A stretch of DNA of 64,000 bases from an uncultured Lachnospiraceae bacterium (lineage in GTDB: Bacteria; Bacillota; Clostridia; Lachnospirales; Lachnospiraceae), in contig CAJUKV010000001.1 of assembly GCA_910587305.1 (NCBI GenBank), forward strand, positions 162,631 to 226,630, in the 5' to 3' direction. The stretch's first letter is position 1, and every line of letters begins with the position of its first letter. Of this stretch, positions 8,915-17,877 are shown piece after piece. The notes below the pieces were generated by a model. The model saw only the letters and a list, made by a program, of their open reading frames with translations, was not told the DNA's origin and did no database searches. The translations under genes were made by a program, and so were the position numbers.

Positions 8915-9127
8915 ACTTTGCACCGAACTTTCAATATAATAAATTATAATCAAAGCGCATAGAATGTTACCGGTTCTGTCCGTTGCCCAAAAAATTTTTT
9001 CACACAACAACTTTGCGCTTACGCCCAAATTTAAGGGCTGCTGGTAAGAATGGGGGATTAGTGTGAATTCAGAGATTTCACACATCCTGATTTATACGCC
9101 CGCTGAAGCGGGCAGATGGGAGTTAAA
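8915..9127 (+). other. long structured 5' leader of the C39-like gene
   Basis: About 210 nt separate the promoter from the start codon. Possible pairings include a long-range AAGCGCA/TGCGCTT stem, GCCC/GGGC around 9025, GTGTGAA/TTCACAC at 9061-9083, and GCCCGC-TGAA-GCGGGC at 9098-9113 just before the ribosome binding site. I do not recognise any known riboswitch class. The 82-residue ORF on the opposite strand has no support. Confidence 0.45.
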
Positions 9128-9736
9128 GTGAAAAATCTTTTGAACTACCAGACATCAGAGTATGACTGCGGACCAGTTACCGTACTCAACGGCATACGAT
9201 ACCTTTTTGAGCGGGAGGATATTCATCCCGATTTGGTGAAATTTATTATGCTTTATTGTTTAGACACCTGCAATGAATCGGGAGACCCCGGCAAGCACGG
9301 CACCTCTCCTTCCGCCATAGACTTTTTGTCCCGTTGGTTAAATCACTATGGGGAAACCAGAAATTTCCCTCTTCACTGCGAATACTATTCCGGGGAAGCC
9401 GTAACTATCACGCCGGACAGCCCCATCACCAAAGCTCTTGCCGTCGGCGGAGTGGTTTTGGTTCATCTTTTCCTGGGCGTGGATCATTATGTTCTTTTGA
9501 CAGGCATTGAGGAAGACAGGGTTTTACTTTTTGACCCTTTCTATGAGGAGCTTGATGACCCGGAATTAGACGAAGAATATTTCACGGAAGAAATTTCTTT
9601 TATTACAGACCAGCCCAAAAAAGCCAATCGTTCCGTATCCATACGGCGACTGAACCGCACCACCAAAGATTATTACGAAATGGGAGAGATTTCTTCCCGG
9701 CTGGCCCTGGTTATGTTTAACACGGCGCTTACTTAA
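9128..9736 (+). CDS. C39-like papain-fold cysteine peptidase family protein
   Basis: Small protein with the papain-like triad of the peptidase C39-like group: Cys in EYDCGPVTV (near residue 14), His in GVDHYVLLTG, and Asp in LLFDPFY. Bacteriocin-leader peptidases of this fold are normally fused to ABC exporters; this one stands alone, about 200 residues, with no signal peptide or exporter nearby. I choose GTG 9128 because GGGAG lies five bases upstream. The ATG at 9116 has no ribosome binding site and sits next to a hairpin. Substrate is unknown; intracellular peptide or isopeptide cleavage is possible. Confidence 0.72.
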   Translation: MKNLLNYQTSEYDCGPVTVLNGIRYLFEREDIHPDLVKFIMLYCLDTCNESGDPGKHGTSPSAIDFLSRWLNHYGETRNFPLHCEYYSGEAVTITPDSPITKALAVGGVVLVHLFLGVDHYVLLTGIEEDRVLLFDPFYEELDDPELDEEYFTEEISFITDQPKKANRSVSIRRLNRTTKDYYEMGEISSRLALVMFNTALT

Positions 9737-9792
9737 ACAACATTTTTTACCTCCCGACGCCTCCTTCGAAAAGTATCGGTTTATTGTGATGG

Positions 9793-9820
9793 AAAAGGAC
9801 TGCTCCCGGCAGCCCTTTTT
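9793..9820. terminator. bidirectional terminator between the C39-like gene and spoVT
   Basis: AAAAGG-A-CTGC, a short loop, then GCAG-C-CCTTTTT forms a hairpin with a T run on the plus strand and TCCTTTT on the minus strand. It separates two convergent genes. Confidence 0.8.
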
Positions 9821-9826
9821 GTACGC

Positions 9827-10372
9827 TTACTGTTCCATCTGTCTCCCCAGAAAACCGGCCGCCGACTGAATCAGCTTTTGCTCTACCTCCCCCATTTTAC
9901 CTTTCTCTCCATTGTCAATCAGCACTACCCCGCCAATCATATCGCCTTCGCAGATAATAGGGCTGATTGCCTCCTGCTGAAATTCATCGGTTACATCCTG
10001 TGTAATCGGAATAAAATGGGAATCCTCTTTTGATGCTATCAGCATTTCCCTTTTATTTAACTTTTCCTCCAACTCTTTACTGATAGATTTACCAAGAATA
10101 CTTTTATAGCCTCCCGACACCGCAATAAACTGGTCTCTGTCCGCAATCAGGGCTGTCCTGCCCGAGACCTGCGCCAAGCTTTCCGCATATTGTTTAGCAA
10201 ATGTATTCATTTCACCAATAGGCGAATATTTTTTTAATATAATCTCGCCTTCCCTGTCGGTAAATATTTCCAGCGGGTCACTTTCCCGGATTCGGAGGGT
10301 CCGTCTGATTTCCTTGGGTATTACAATACGGCCTAAGTCGTCTATTCGTCTCACAATACCTGTAGCTTTCAT
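9827..10372 (-). CDS. spoVT: stage V sporulation protein T, AbrB-type transcriptional regulator
   Basis: DNA-binding regulator of late forespore gene expression. Residues 1-50 form the AbrB swapped-hairpin domain (MKATGIVRRIDDLGRIVIPK, then TLRIRE). Residues 55-181 form the GAF-like effector domain of SpoVT. The length of 181 residues matches the family. GGAGG lies upstream of the ATG with a long AT-rich spacing. Its presence indicates a spore-forming organism. The gene stands alone between a terminator and the radical SAM gene. Confidence 0.95.
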   Translation of the reverse strand: MKATGIVRRIDDLGRIVIPKEIRRTLRIRESDPLEIFTDREGEIILKKYSPIGEMNTFAKQYAESLAQVSGRTALIADRDQFIAVSGGYKSILGKSISKELEEKLNKREMLIASKEDSHFIPITQDVTDEFQQEAISPIICEGDMIGGVVLIDNGEKGKMGEVEQKLIQSAAGFLGRQMEQ

Positions 10373-10443
10373 AAAAAATAAACCTCCATTTACGCTAATA
10401 GTAAAAAATTACTCTTGTACTATTATTTGTAAAAGAAGGCTTA

Positions 10444-11370
10444 TTATACATGAAAATTTAGATCAAACTTTGGCACAAAGCTTTCCCCTGCGGTATCCCC
10501 TTCCTGAATAAAGGCATTTCTTACCCCTAAATCAATGGCATAGTCTACAACAGCCTCATACTCTCTTTTTGTCACCTTTCTGCACAATTCCTTATAATCA
10601 GCGCCCTCCATGACTTTTAAAAAAGATGTGTATTGATTCATTAAACTAATGTAAATTCTGTCCCCATAGGTTTCATACAGATATTTTACAACCGCTTTTG
10701 CATTTTTCTTATGTCCCGGCAAAATCAGGTGCCTGACAATGATTCCTTTTTGCATCATTCCTTTTTCGTCAAAAACGGCGTCTCCCGCTATCTGTGTCAT
10801 TTCTTCGAGGGCCGCCGCCGCAACGGCCGGATAATCCGGGGCTTTAGAATATTTTTCCGCCAAACCCTTCTCCATATACTTAAAATCTGTCAAAAAAACA
10901 TCAATAATTCCCGCTAAATTTCTTATCACTTCCCTTTTTTCATAGCCGCTTCCATTATATACCACCGGCAGGATAAGCCCCATATCCTTTGCCGTCAAAA
11001 CAGCCTCCGCAATCTGATCCATATAATGATCCGGCGTCACAAGATTAATGTTGGCCGCTCCCTTTGCCTGAAGCTCTAAGAAAATTTCCGCAAGCTGCCT
11101 TACGGAAACCTGCCTGCCTTTTTTTCCTCCTGCAATTTCATGGTTCTGACAGTAAACACATCTTAAGTTACAGCCGGAAAAAAATACCGTGCCTGACCCC
11201 GCCTCCCCCGATATACAGGGTTCCTCCCACATATGAAGCGCCGCCCTTGCCACAAAAATCCTGTTATCCGAAAGGCAATAGCCCGTCTGCCCGACCTTCC
11301 GGTTTACCCCACATTCCCTGGGGCACAGGTTACAGGGGCTGCTGCTTAGCTCCTTCCATTCGATAGCCAT
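10444..11370 (-). CDS. radical SAM protein of the pyruvate-formate-lyase-activase-like group
   Basis: Iron-sulfur/SAM enzyme. The cluster motif CNLRCVYC places three cysteines at residues 67, 71 and 74. Four further cysteines near the N-terminus (13, 16, 20, 32; SPCNLCPREC) suggest a second metal site. The protein resembles the PflA-like activases found as single genes in many anaerobes, whose target is usually unknown. I start it at ATG 11370 (AGGGAAA upstream), giving 308 residues; the longer reading to 11433 runs through a hairpin. It lies downstream of the membrane-protein gene at 11539-12939, with a two-hairpin repeat between. Confidence 0.85.
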   Translation of the reverse strand: MAIEWKELSSSPCNLCPRECGVNRKVGQTGYCLSDNRIFVARAALHMWEEPCISGEAGSGTVFFSGCNLRCVYCQNHEIAGGKKGRQVSVRQLAEIFLELQAKGAANINLVTPDHYMDQIAEAVLTAKDMGLILPVVYNGSGYEKREVIRNLAGIIDVFLTDFKYMEKGLAEKYSKAPDYPAVAAAALEEMTQIAGDAVFDEKGMMQKGIIVRHLILPGHKKNAKAVVKYLYETYGDRIYISLMNQYTSFLKVMEGADYKELCRKVTKREYEAVVDYAIDLGVRNAFIQEGDTAGESFVPKFDLNFHV

Positions 11371-11449
11371 TATTTTCCCTATTCCTGCGCTACTTCTCAC
11401 TCTTCCCCACATGCCGCTTTGCGGCACAAACAATGCATAAATTATTTCG

Positions 11450-11535
11450 GAAGAATCGCCCCAGGCGATTCTTCGCGAGATGACTTAGATTTTCTTAGGC
11501 GGCGTTTTCTGCCGCCTTAGAAGATCTTCATCTCG
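11450..11535 (-). repeat. two-hairpin intergenic repeat, copy 1
   Basis: Hairpin A has perfect 11-bp arms, GAAGAATCGCC, around a 3-nt loop (11450-11474). Hairpin B (11476-11535) is a long imperfect stem: outer arms CGAGATGA/TCATCTCG and an inner TTCTTAGGCGGC paired to GCCGCCTTAGAA, which leaves one T-T mismatch. It begins four bases past the stop of the upstream membrane-protein gene. A structurally matching copy is at 38435-38538. It may act as a terminator or an mRNA processing element. Confidence 0.7.
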
Positions 11536-11538
11536 TTT

Positions 11539-12939
11539 TCACTTCTCCTCCCCATACAGTTCTTCCCACTCGTCCCTTGGAATTGCGGTGATATTTCCCA
11601 AATCATAATAAACCTCATAAAACAGATTAATCCAATAATCTTTATCATCCTGCAAATCCGATTCATGGGCATTGCTGTAAGGGGTCTTAAAGGCTTCCCT
11701 GAACTGCGGTATTACCAAAATACCGTCTTCCTCCGGATCACCCTTTTCCTCCCAGATTAAGTTAATCCTCTCCTGTTCCTCCCTGTATATCCTGGCCAAA
11801 TTTACCAGATTATCCAAATAAGCAAAAAACAGCCACGCGCACAGCACACAGGCCAAACTGTACTTTGCCGCACGAATCGTCTGCTCCGTATCCGATACGT
11901 CGATTATCCCCTGAATGCATCCTGCAAACAGAAAAATGCCTGCGCCAAAGAAAGCCCTGTCCGCGGGAGTAGGCGCAATGGCAAGGGCATAACACGTAGC
12001 CGTTGCCGCCACCAAAAAAAGGATTGTTTCATTATTGCGCAGCCGTTTAAAGCCGCACAATTTTTTTTGCAGCGCCAGCAGCACGAGCACAATAATGGTT
12101 ATCACAATTACCACAAAAAACAATTCCCTAATCCTCAGCGTCAGCTTATAAATTCTTGAAAGAAGGCCTACAAGGCCCGTATACTCTCCCTCGGACATGG
12201 TTGCACTTCTGCTTCTTACGCCCGGCGCAGAAATCATTCCTAAAATACCGCAGCACATACCCAAAACGCCGGAAATCATAAAAGGATAAATACCCTTTTC
12301 TTTCCTTTGTCTTCTGTCCAGCCAAAAGTTGCATCCAAACATGAGTACCAACAGCAGGCCGCCGCCGGATGTATTTTCATTACACCACCCGGCCGCCACA
12401 CCAAAAATAAAGGCCCCGGCCGCTACCGGCAGATGGTGTTTTATTTTATCCACATGGTACAGAAAATATCGGTAAAAAGTCACAAATCCTAAAATAAACA
12501 CGCTTCCCCAAAGATAATTGCAGGAACCGCATATCCAAAGCATTGTCTGTCCAAAGCTCACTGCAAATTTCCATAAAAATGTAATAATCAGGATGAGGAC
12601 AAAAATATCATACTTCTTTTTGCGCCGGATATTGGCATACATGACAAGCGCAAGGGCGATGAACATCAGGCTGTTTATCAGATTAAACACCCATTTATCA
12701 AATACCAGGGAAAGTCTCACATTAAACTGTCCGATTACCCTTCCGCTGTTTGAAATATATTCCCCGTACTGCTGCTTTACCAAATCCCAAAGGGATTTTG
12801 CCTGGCGTACTTCAATTGCGTAAGCATAATCGTCCGACAAGTAGGGCGTTAGAAAATTATAGGCAAGAATCATAAAAAATGATACTGCCAATATAAGCCA
12901 AAAAATCTGTTTTCTATATTTTTCCGTAAAAGCTGTCAC
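11539..12939 (-). CDS. polytopic membrane protein, probably DUF6056-like
   Basis: Integral membrane protein with about ten to twelve hydrophobic segments. A short conserved-looking motif, PYLSDDYAYA, follows the first segment, and an acidic soluble tail of about 80 residues ends the protein. This layout resembles glucosyltransferase-like/DUF6056 membrane proteins linked to surface polysaccharides, but no catalytic site can be assigned. I start it at GTG 12939, where GGAAAGG lies at a normal distance, giving 466 residues. It is divergent from mutS2. Confidence 0.65.
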   Translation of the reverse strand: MTAFTEKYRKQIFWLILAVSFFMILAYNFLTPYLSDDYAYAIEVRQAKSLWDLVKQQYGEYISNSGRVIGQFNVRLSLVFDKWVFNLINSLMFIALALVMYANIRRKKKYDIFVLILIITFLWKFAVSFGQTMLWICGSCNYLWGSVFILGFVTFYRYFLYHVDKIKHHLPVAAGAFIFGVAAGWCNENTSGGGLLLVLMFGCNFWLDRRQRKEKGIYPFMISGVLGMCCGILGMISAPGVRSRSATMSEGEYTGLVGLLSRIYKLTLRIRELFFVVIVITIIVLVLLALQKKLCGFKRLRNNETILFLVAATATCYALAIAPTPADRAFFGAGIFLFAGCIQGIIDVSDTEQTIRAAKYSLACVLCAWLFFAYLDNLVNLARIYREEQERINLIWEEKGDPEEDGILVIPQFREAFKTPYSNAHESDLQDDKDYWINLFYEVYYDLGNITAIPRDEWEELYGEEK

Positions 12940-13118
12940 ATTGTTTTCCTTTCCCGGTATCGTCCGATACCTGTTTAACGGGCCGGTCCCCAAACGGCGG
13001 CAAAACTATTACTGCTTATTTTATCAGAAGTAAATATGGAATGCAATTAGGTAGTGCATCGGCAAAAAATATGTTATACTTAATCTGCGCAGAAAGCGGC
13101 GCGGAAATGAGGAGATTT

Positions 13119-15500
13119 ATGAACGAAAAAGTTTTACACACTTTAGAATATACAAAAATTATCCATTTATTAACCCAGAAGGCGTCCTCCGACCCGGGGA
13201 GAGCTATGTGCCGGGAGCTAGTGCCCTTCACCGACCTTAAGGTTATCGAAGCGGCCCAAAGGGAAACTGCGGATGCCCTTTCCATGCTTTTTGCCAAAGG
13301 ATCTACCTCCTTTGGGGGAAACCGGGACGTGTCCGTATCGCTGCGTTCTCTGGAAATCGGGAGTACTCTGTCCGCCCCTGAGCTTTTAAAAATCGCCGGC
13401 CTTCTTGATAATGTGAATAGAATCAAGTCTTATAGCAGAGGGCCAAGGGACGAGGAAAAGGAAACTTCCCTTACCGGTTACTTCCATGCCTTAGAGCCCC
13501 TTACCCCCCTTGCCAATGAGATAAACCGCTGTATTCTTTCCGAGGAGGAGATAGCAGACGACGCCAGCCCGGGCCTTAAACATGTAAGACGTTCCATCTC
13601 CTTAACCGGCGATAAAATTCATTCGCAGCTGGCGGGCATGGTAAACGGTTCTTACCGCAGCTACCTGCAGGACGCCGTCATCACCATGAGGGATAACAGG
13701 TACTGCATTCCCGTTAAAGCGGAATATAAAAGCCAGGTGCCCGGTATGATTCATGACCAGTCCTCCACCGGCTCCACCTTCTTTATTGAGCCGGCGGCGA
13801 TTGTAAACCTGAACAACCAATTAAAAGAGCTTGCCCTTAAGGAAAAAGAAGAAATAGAAGCCGTTCTGGCCGCCTTAAGCGCCCAGGTTTCGAATCATAT
13901 TTCAGAGATAGCCGAAAACCAGAGGATTATGACCTTTTTGGATTTTGTGTTTGCCAAAGCTCACCTCGCCATGGAGCAAAATGCCACCATGCCGCTTTTT
14001 AACCGGGAGCATTACATTCATATCCGCAAAGGGCGTCATCCCCTTCTTCCCCCGAAGAAGGTGGTTCCTATTGACGTTGAACTTGGAAAGGATTTCGACC
14101 TGCTGGTGATCACCGGCCCCAACACCGGCGGAAAAACGGTTTCCCTAAAGACCGTAGGGCTTTTTACCCTGATGGGGCAGGCCGGTCTTCATATTCCGGC
14201 TCTGGATCGCTCGGAGCTTTCCATTTTTACCGAAGTGTACGCTGATATTGGGGATGAGCAAAGCATCGAGCAGAGCCTGAGTACCTTTTCCTCCCATATG
14301 ACCAGTATCGTCTCCATTTTAAAAAATGCGGATGAAAATTCTTTATGCCTGTTCGACGAATTGGGCGCCGGCACCGACCCTACCGAGGGAGCGGCCCTTG
14401 CCATCGCCATTTTAGACCACCTGCACACAAGCGGCATCCGCACCATGGCCACTACTCACTACAGTGAGCTTAAGGTGTATGCGTTATCAACCGATTTCGT
14501 GGAAAACGCCTGCTGTGAATTTAATGTGGAAACATTAGCGCCCACCTACAGACTTTTAATCGGTATCCCCGGCAAGAGCAACGCCTTTGCCATTTCCTCA
14601 AAGCTGGGACTGCCGGACTATATCATAGAAGCTGCCAAAAAGCAGATTACCACCGAGGAAAAAAGCTTCGAGGATCTGATTACCGATTTGGAAAACAGCC
14701 GCCTTACCATAGAAAAGGAACGTCTGGAAATTGCTTCCTATAAAGAAGAAGTAAAAACCCTAAAGGAAAAATTACAGGCTAAAAATGAAAAAATAGACAG
14801 TGCCAAAGACCGTATCCTGCGCAGGGCCAACGAAGAGGCCCGGGAAATTTTGCAGGAGGCTAAAAATGTGGCCGACGAGACCATTCGCGTCTACCAAAAG
14901 GCCGGGCCCGGCGCTTCCCTGAAAGATTTGGAAAAAACCAGAGAGCGGCTGCGCGGCGAAATCGGCAAAAAGAACGATAAGCTTGCTCTGACACAGAAAG
15001 AACCGCAAAAGAAACAGCAGTTGAAACCGGAACAGCTTAAAATTGGAGACAGCGTCAAAATTCTTTCCATGGGGCTTAAGGGCACGGTAAGTTCCCTTCC
15101 CGACCACAAAGGAAACGTATTCGTCCAATGCGGCATCATGCGTTCCCAGGCAAATATAAAGGATTTGGCCCCCTTGGAGGAGGAGACGCCCCCCGGCCTT
15201 TCCGCTTTACAAAAAAGCCATACCAGCCGGGCGAAAATGTCAAAATCCTTAAATATTTCTTCCGAGATCAACTTACTTGGACGAACGGTGGACGAAGCTC
15301 TTGCGGAGCTCGACAAATATTTGGACGACGCCTACTTATCCCATCTTTCCACCGTAAGGGTGGTACACGGTAAGGGCACAGGCGCTCTGCGCAGCGCAGT
15401 GCACAGCCATTTAAAGCGCGTAAAATATGTTAAGTCCTACCGTTTGGGAGAATACGGCGAGGGCGACGCCGGCGTTACAATTGTTACTTTTAAGGAGTAG
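13119..15500 (+). CDS. mutS2: endonuclease MutS2
   Basis: MutS-family ATPase with a C-terminal Smr nuclease domain. It acts on branched DNA, limits recombination, and in Bacillus also rescues collided ribosomes. Visible features: a core clamp region, Walker A GPNTGGKT, the LFDELGAGTDPTEG Walker B region, a long charged coiled coil (about 510-620), and the Smr motif VVHGKGTGALR near the end. The ATG at 13119 follows GAGGAG and gives 793 residues, the usual size. A reading from 13041 lacks a ribosome binding site. Confidence 0.95.
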   Translation: MNEKVLHTLEYTKIIHLLTQKASSDPGRAMCRELVPFTDLKVIEAAQRETADALSMLFAKGSTSFGGNRDVSVSLRSLEIGSTLSAPELLKIAGLLDNVNRIKSYSRGPRDEEKETSLTGYFHALEPLTPLANEINRCILSEEEIADDASPGLKHVRRSISLTGDKIHSQLAGMVNGSYRSYLQDAVITMRDNRYCIPVKAEYKSQVPGMIHDQSSTGSTFFIEPAAIVNLNNQLKELALKEKEEIEAVLAALSAQVSNHISEIAENQRIMTFLDFVFAKAHLAMEQNATMPLFNREHYIHIRKGRHPLLPPKKVVPIDVELGKDFDLLVITGPNTGGKTVSLKTVGLFTLMGQAGLHIPALDRSELSIFTEVYADIGDEQSIEQSLSTFSSHMTSIVSILKNADENSLCLFDELGAGTDPTEGAALAIAILDHLHTSGIRTMATTHYSELKVYALSTDFVENACCEFNVETLAPTYRLLIGIPGKSNAFAISSKLGLPDYIIEAAKKQITTEEKSFEDLITDLENSRLTIEKERLEIASYKEEVKTLKEKLQAKNEKIDSAKDRILRRANEEAREILQEAKNVADETIRVYQKAGPGASLKDLEKTRERLRGEIGKKNDKLALTQKEPQKKQQLKPEQLKIGDSVKILSMGLKGTVSSLPDHKGNVFVQCGIMRSQANIKDLAPLEEETPPGLSALQKSHTSRAKMSKSLNISSEINLLGRTVDEALAELDKYLDDAYLSHLSTVRVVHGKGTGALRSAVHSHLKRVKYVKSYRLGEYGEGDAGVTIVTFKE

Positions 15501-15627
15501 CCCGGGTCTTTGCCCCACAAGTCAAAGTCTCTCGCGGCGGCCGCCAAATATCCATGATACCGATGGAATTAAGTACATCTGCCCGGCTCGTTGCCGCGGG
15601 AATAAATATAGGAGATTCGTAATTAAT

Positions 15628-16326
15628 ATGGTAAACAGACAAAAAATTTTAATTGTAGACGACGACAGCAACATTGCCGAATTAATTTCCCTTTATCTGA
15701 CAAAGGAATGCTTTGAAACCATGATTGCAGGAGATGGGGAGAGTGCTCTGGTTCTTGCGGATACCTTTGCGCCAAATTTAATTTTACTGGATCTGATGCT
15801 TCCCGGTATGGACGGCTATCAGGTGTGCCGTGAAATCCGCGCCAAATCCGCCATCCCCATTATCATGCTTTCCGCCAAAGGAGAAATTTTTGATAAAGTT
15901 TTGGGCCTTGAATTGGGCGCAGACGATTATATGGAAAAGCCCTTTGATTCCAAAGAGCTGGTGGCCCGGGTAAAGGCCGTGCTGCGCAGATATAAGCCCG
16001 CTCCCGCCGCTTCCGATCCGCAGGATGTGAAATGTGTGGAATACCCTGATCTTTCCATCAATCAGACCAATTATTCCGTGATTTATAAAGGAAAACACAT
16101 AGAAATGCCTCCTAAGGAGCTGGAACTATTGTATTTCCTCGCCTCCTCCCCAAACCATGTTTTTACAAGGGAGCAGCTTCTTGACCAGATATGGGGCTAT
16201 GAATACATTGGGGACACCAGAACCGTAGACGTACACATCAAAAGGCTCCGGGAAAAAATAAGCGACCACGCCGGCTGGCGTATTGCCACCATCTGGGGCA
16301 TTGGCTACAAGTTTGAGGTGCGCTGA
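15628..16326 (+). CDS. OmpR/PhoB-family response regulator
   Basis: Receiver domain (residues 1-120) with acidic pocket DDD (11-13), phosphoacceptor Asp55 in LLDLMLPG and the conserved Lys in MEKPF. A winged-helix DNA-binding domain (about 135-232) follows, with the typical ...DTRTVDVHIKRLREK helix. The start at 15628 has AGGAG about 12 nt upstream, slightly far; no better start exists. The stop overlaps the kinase start by one base (TGATG), so the two are translationally coupled. Target genes are unknown. Confidence 0.92.
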   Translation: MVNRQKILIVDDDSNIAELISLYLTKECFETMIAGDGESALVLADTFAPNLILLDLMLPGMDGYQVCREIRAKSAIPIIMLSAKGEIFDKVLGLELGADDYMEKPFDSKELVARVKAVLRRYKPAPAASDPQDVKCVEYPDLSINQTNYSVIYKGKHIEMPPKELELLYFLASSPNHVFTREQLLDQIWGYEYIGDTRTVDVHIKRLREKISDHAGWRIATIWGIGYKFEVR

Positions 16327-17750
16327 TGAGAAAAACCCTTTACCTGAAGTTTTTGTTAGCTTACTTTATTTTTGGGGTTTTTGGCTTTATCGTTGTGGCA
16401 ACCTTTGTAAATAGTATGACTATGGAGCACCTGAAATATGAAAAAGCGGACGCCCTTTATCGGGAGGCCACTTTAATCGCCAACACCTACGCCTCGGATC
16501 TTTACAACAACGAAACCTCCCTGGACACTGTCAAAAAACAGCTGGACGCCTTAGACACCTATCTTTCCGCCAACCTGTGGATTATCAACCCTTCCGGGCG
16601 TATGGTTTTGGATTCGCAATCGCCCGTTGATGTGGAGAGCGAAACGGTGATTGAGGGCTTTGACCCTACCATTACGGAAAAATCTTATTACACAATCGGA
16701 TATTTTTTTGACAGCTTTACCCAGGAACAGCTAAGTGTATTTGCGCCCATCACCTCAGATTATAAGGTGCGGGGTTATGTGGTAATCCATTATCCCATGA
16801 GCAATATCATTGCATCCTGCAACAGCCTTTTGAATATCTCCTATTTGATGCTGATTATTCTGTTTTTGCTTTCCATGATTATCCTGATCTTTTTCACGGA
16901 GATGGTTTACCTTCCCCTGCGCAGGATCACCGAAGCCACCGAGCAGTACGCCGCGGGAAATATGCATTATGAATTTCAGATTGACAGTGAAGATGAAATC
17001 GGATATCTGGCCGCCTCCCTTTCTTATATGGCAAGCGAAATTGCCCGCGCCGAGGATGACCAGAAAAAATTTGTGGCGAATGTTTCCCATGACTTCCGTT
17101 CACCCCTCACCTCCATCAAAGGCTATTTGGAGGCCATGCTCGATGGAACCGTCCCCCCTGAGCTCTACGAAAAATATCTGAATATTGTTCTCAATGAAAC
17201 GGAAAGGCTCACCAAGCTCACAAACAGCCTGCTCACATTAAACAATTTAAACACCAGGGGGATCATGCTGGATAAGAGCAGCTTTGACATCAATAAGGTG
17301 ATACGCAACACTGCCGCCTCTTTTGAGGGTACCTGTAAAAGCAAAACCATTGCCATAGAACTGATTCTCACCGGCGACGAACTGTTCGTCAATGCCGATA
17401 TCGGAAAAATCCAACAGGTGCTTTATAACCTGCTGGATAACGCCATCAAATTCAGCAATCCGGATTCCATCATTAAGATTGAAACCACGGAAAAGCACAA
17501 TAAAGTTTTCGTATCCGTAAAGGATAAGGGGATCGGGATTCCCAAGGACAATTTAAAACTGATTTGGGACCGGTTTTACAAATCCGACCTTTCAAGAGGG
17601 AAGGATAAAAAAGGAACCGGCCTTGGCCTTTCCATCACAAAAGAAATTATTCATGCCCACGGAGAGCATATCAATGTAATCAGCACGGAAGGGGTGGGCT
17701 CCGAATTTATCTTTTCCCTTCCCATAGAAGATGACGGGGACGGGGATTGA
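16326..17750 (+). CDS. sensor histidine kinase
   Basis: Membrane kinase partner of the preceding regulator. A first membrane segment (about 8-30) and a second (about 172-192) enclose an extracytoplasmic sensor of about 140 residues. A HAMP domain, the HisKA box VSHDFRSPLTS with His255, and an ATPase domain with DKGIGIP and GTGLGLSI follow. The length of 474 residues is usual. The extracellular loop shows no recognised ligand fold, so the signal is unknown. A strong terminator follows. Confidence 0.93.
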   Translation: MRKTLYLKFLLAYFIFGVFGFIVVATFVNSMTMEHLKYEKADALYREATLIANTYASDLYNNETSLDTVKKQLDALDTYLSANLWIINPSGRMVLDSQSPVDVESETVIEGFDPTITEKSYYTIGYFFDSFTQEQLSVFAPITSDYKVRGYVVIHYPMSNIIASCNSLLNISYLMLIILFLLSMIILIFFTEMVYLPLRRITEATEQYAAGNMHYEFQIDSEDEIGYLAASLSYMASEIARAEDDQKKFVANVSHDFRSPLTSIKGYLEAMLDGTVPPELYEKYLNIVLNETERLTKLTNSLLTLNNLNTRGIMLDKSSFDINKVIRNTAASFEGTCKSKTIAIELILTGDELFVNADIGKIQQVLYNLLDNAIKFSNPDSIIKIETTEKHNKVFVSVKDKGIGIPKDNLKLIWDRFYKSDLSRGKDKKGTGLGLSITKEIIHAHGEHINVISTEGVGSEFIFSLPIEDDGDGD

Positions 17751-17756
17751 ACCGAT

Positions 17757-17794
17757 AACAAACGCAGCTCCATGTCAGGAAAGCTGCGTTTGTT
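17757..17794 (+). terminator. terminator of the two-component operon
   Basis: Perfect 13-bp arms AACAAACGCAGCT and AGCTGCGTTTGTT around a 12-nt loop, followed by a T-rich ACTTTC, six bases past the kinase stop. Confidence 0.8.
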
Positions 17795-17877
17795 ACTTTC
17801 AAAACTCCTCCGCAAACAGTCGCTTGTCCCGTCGCTCTTTAAAAAAACGCTCTCTTTGCAGAGTAATGTTTATATAA

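Noticed and set aside
8837..9085. Minus-strand ORF of 82 codons upstream of cysK
   Set aside because: It covers the promoter and structured leader of the C39-like gene and has no ribosome binding site or family pattern.
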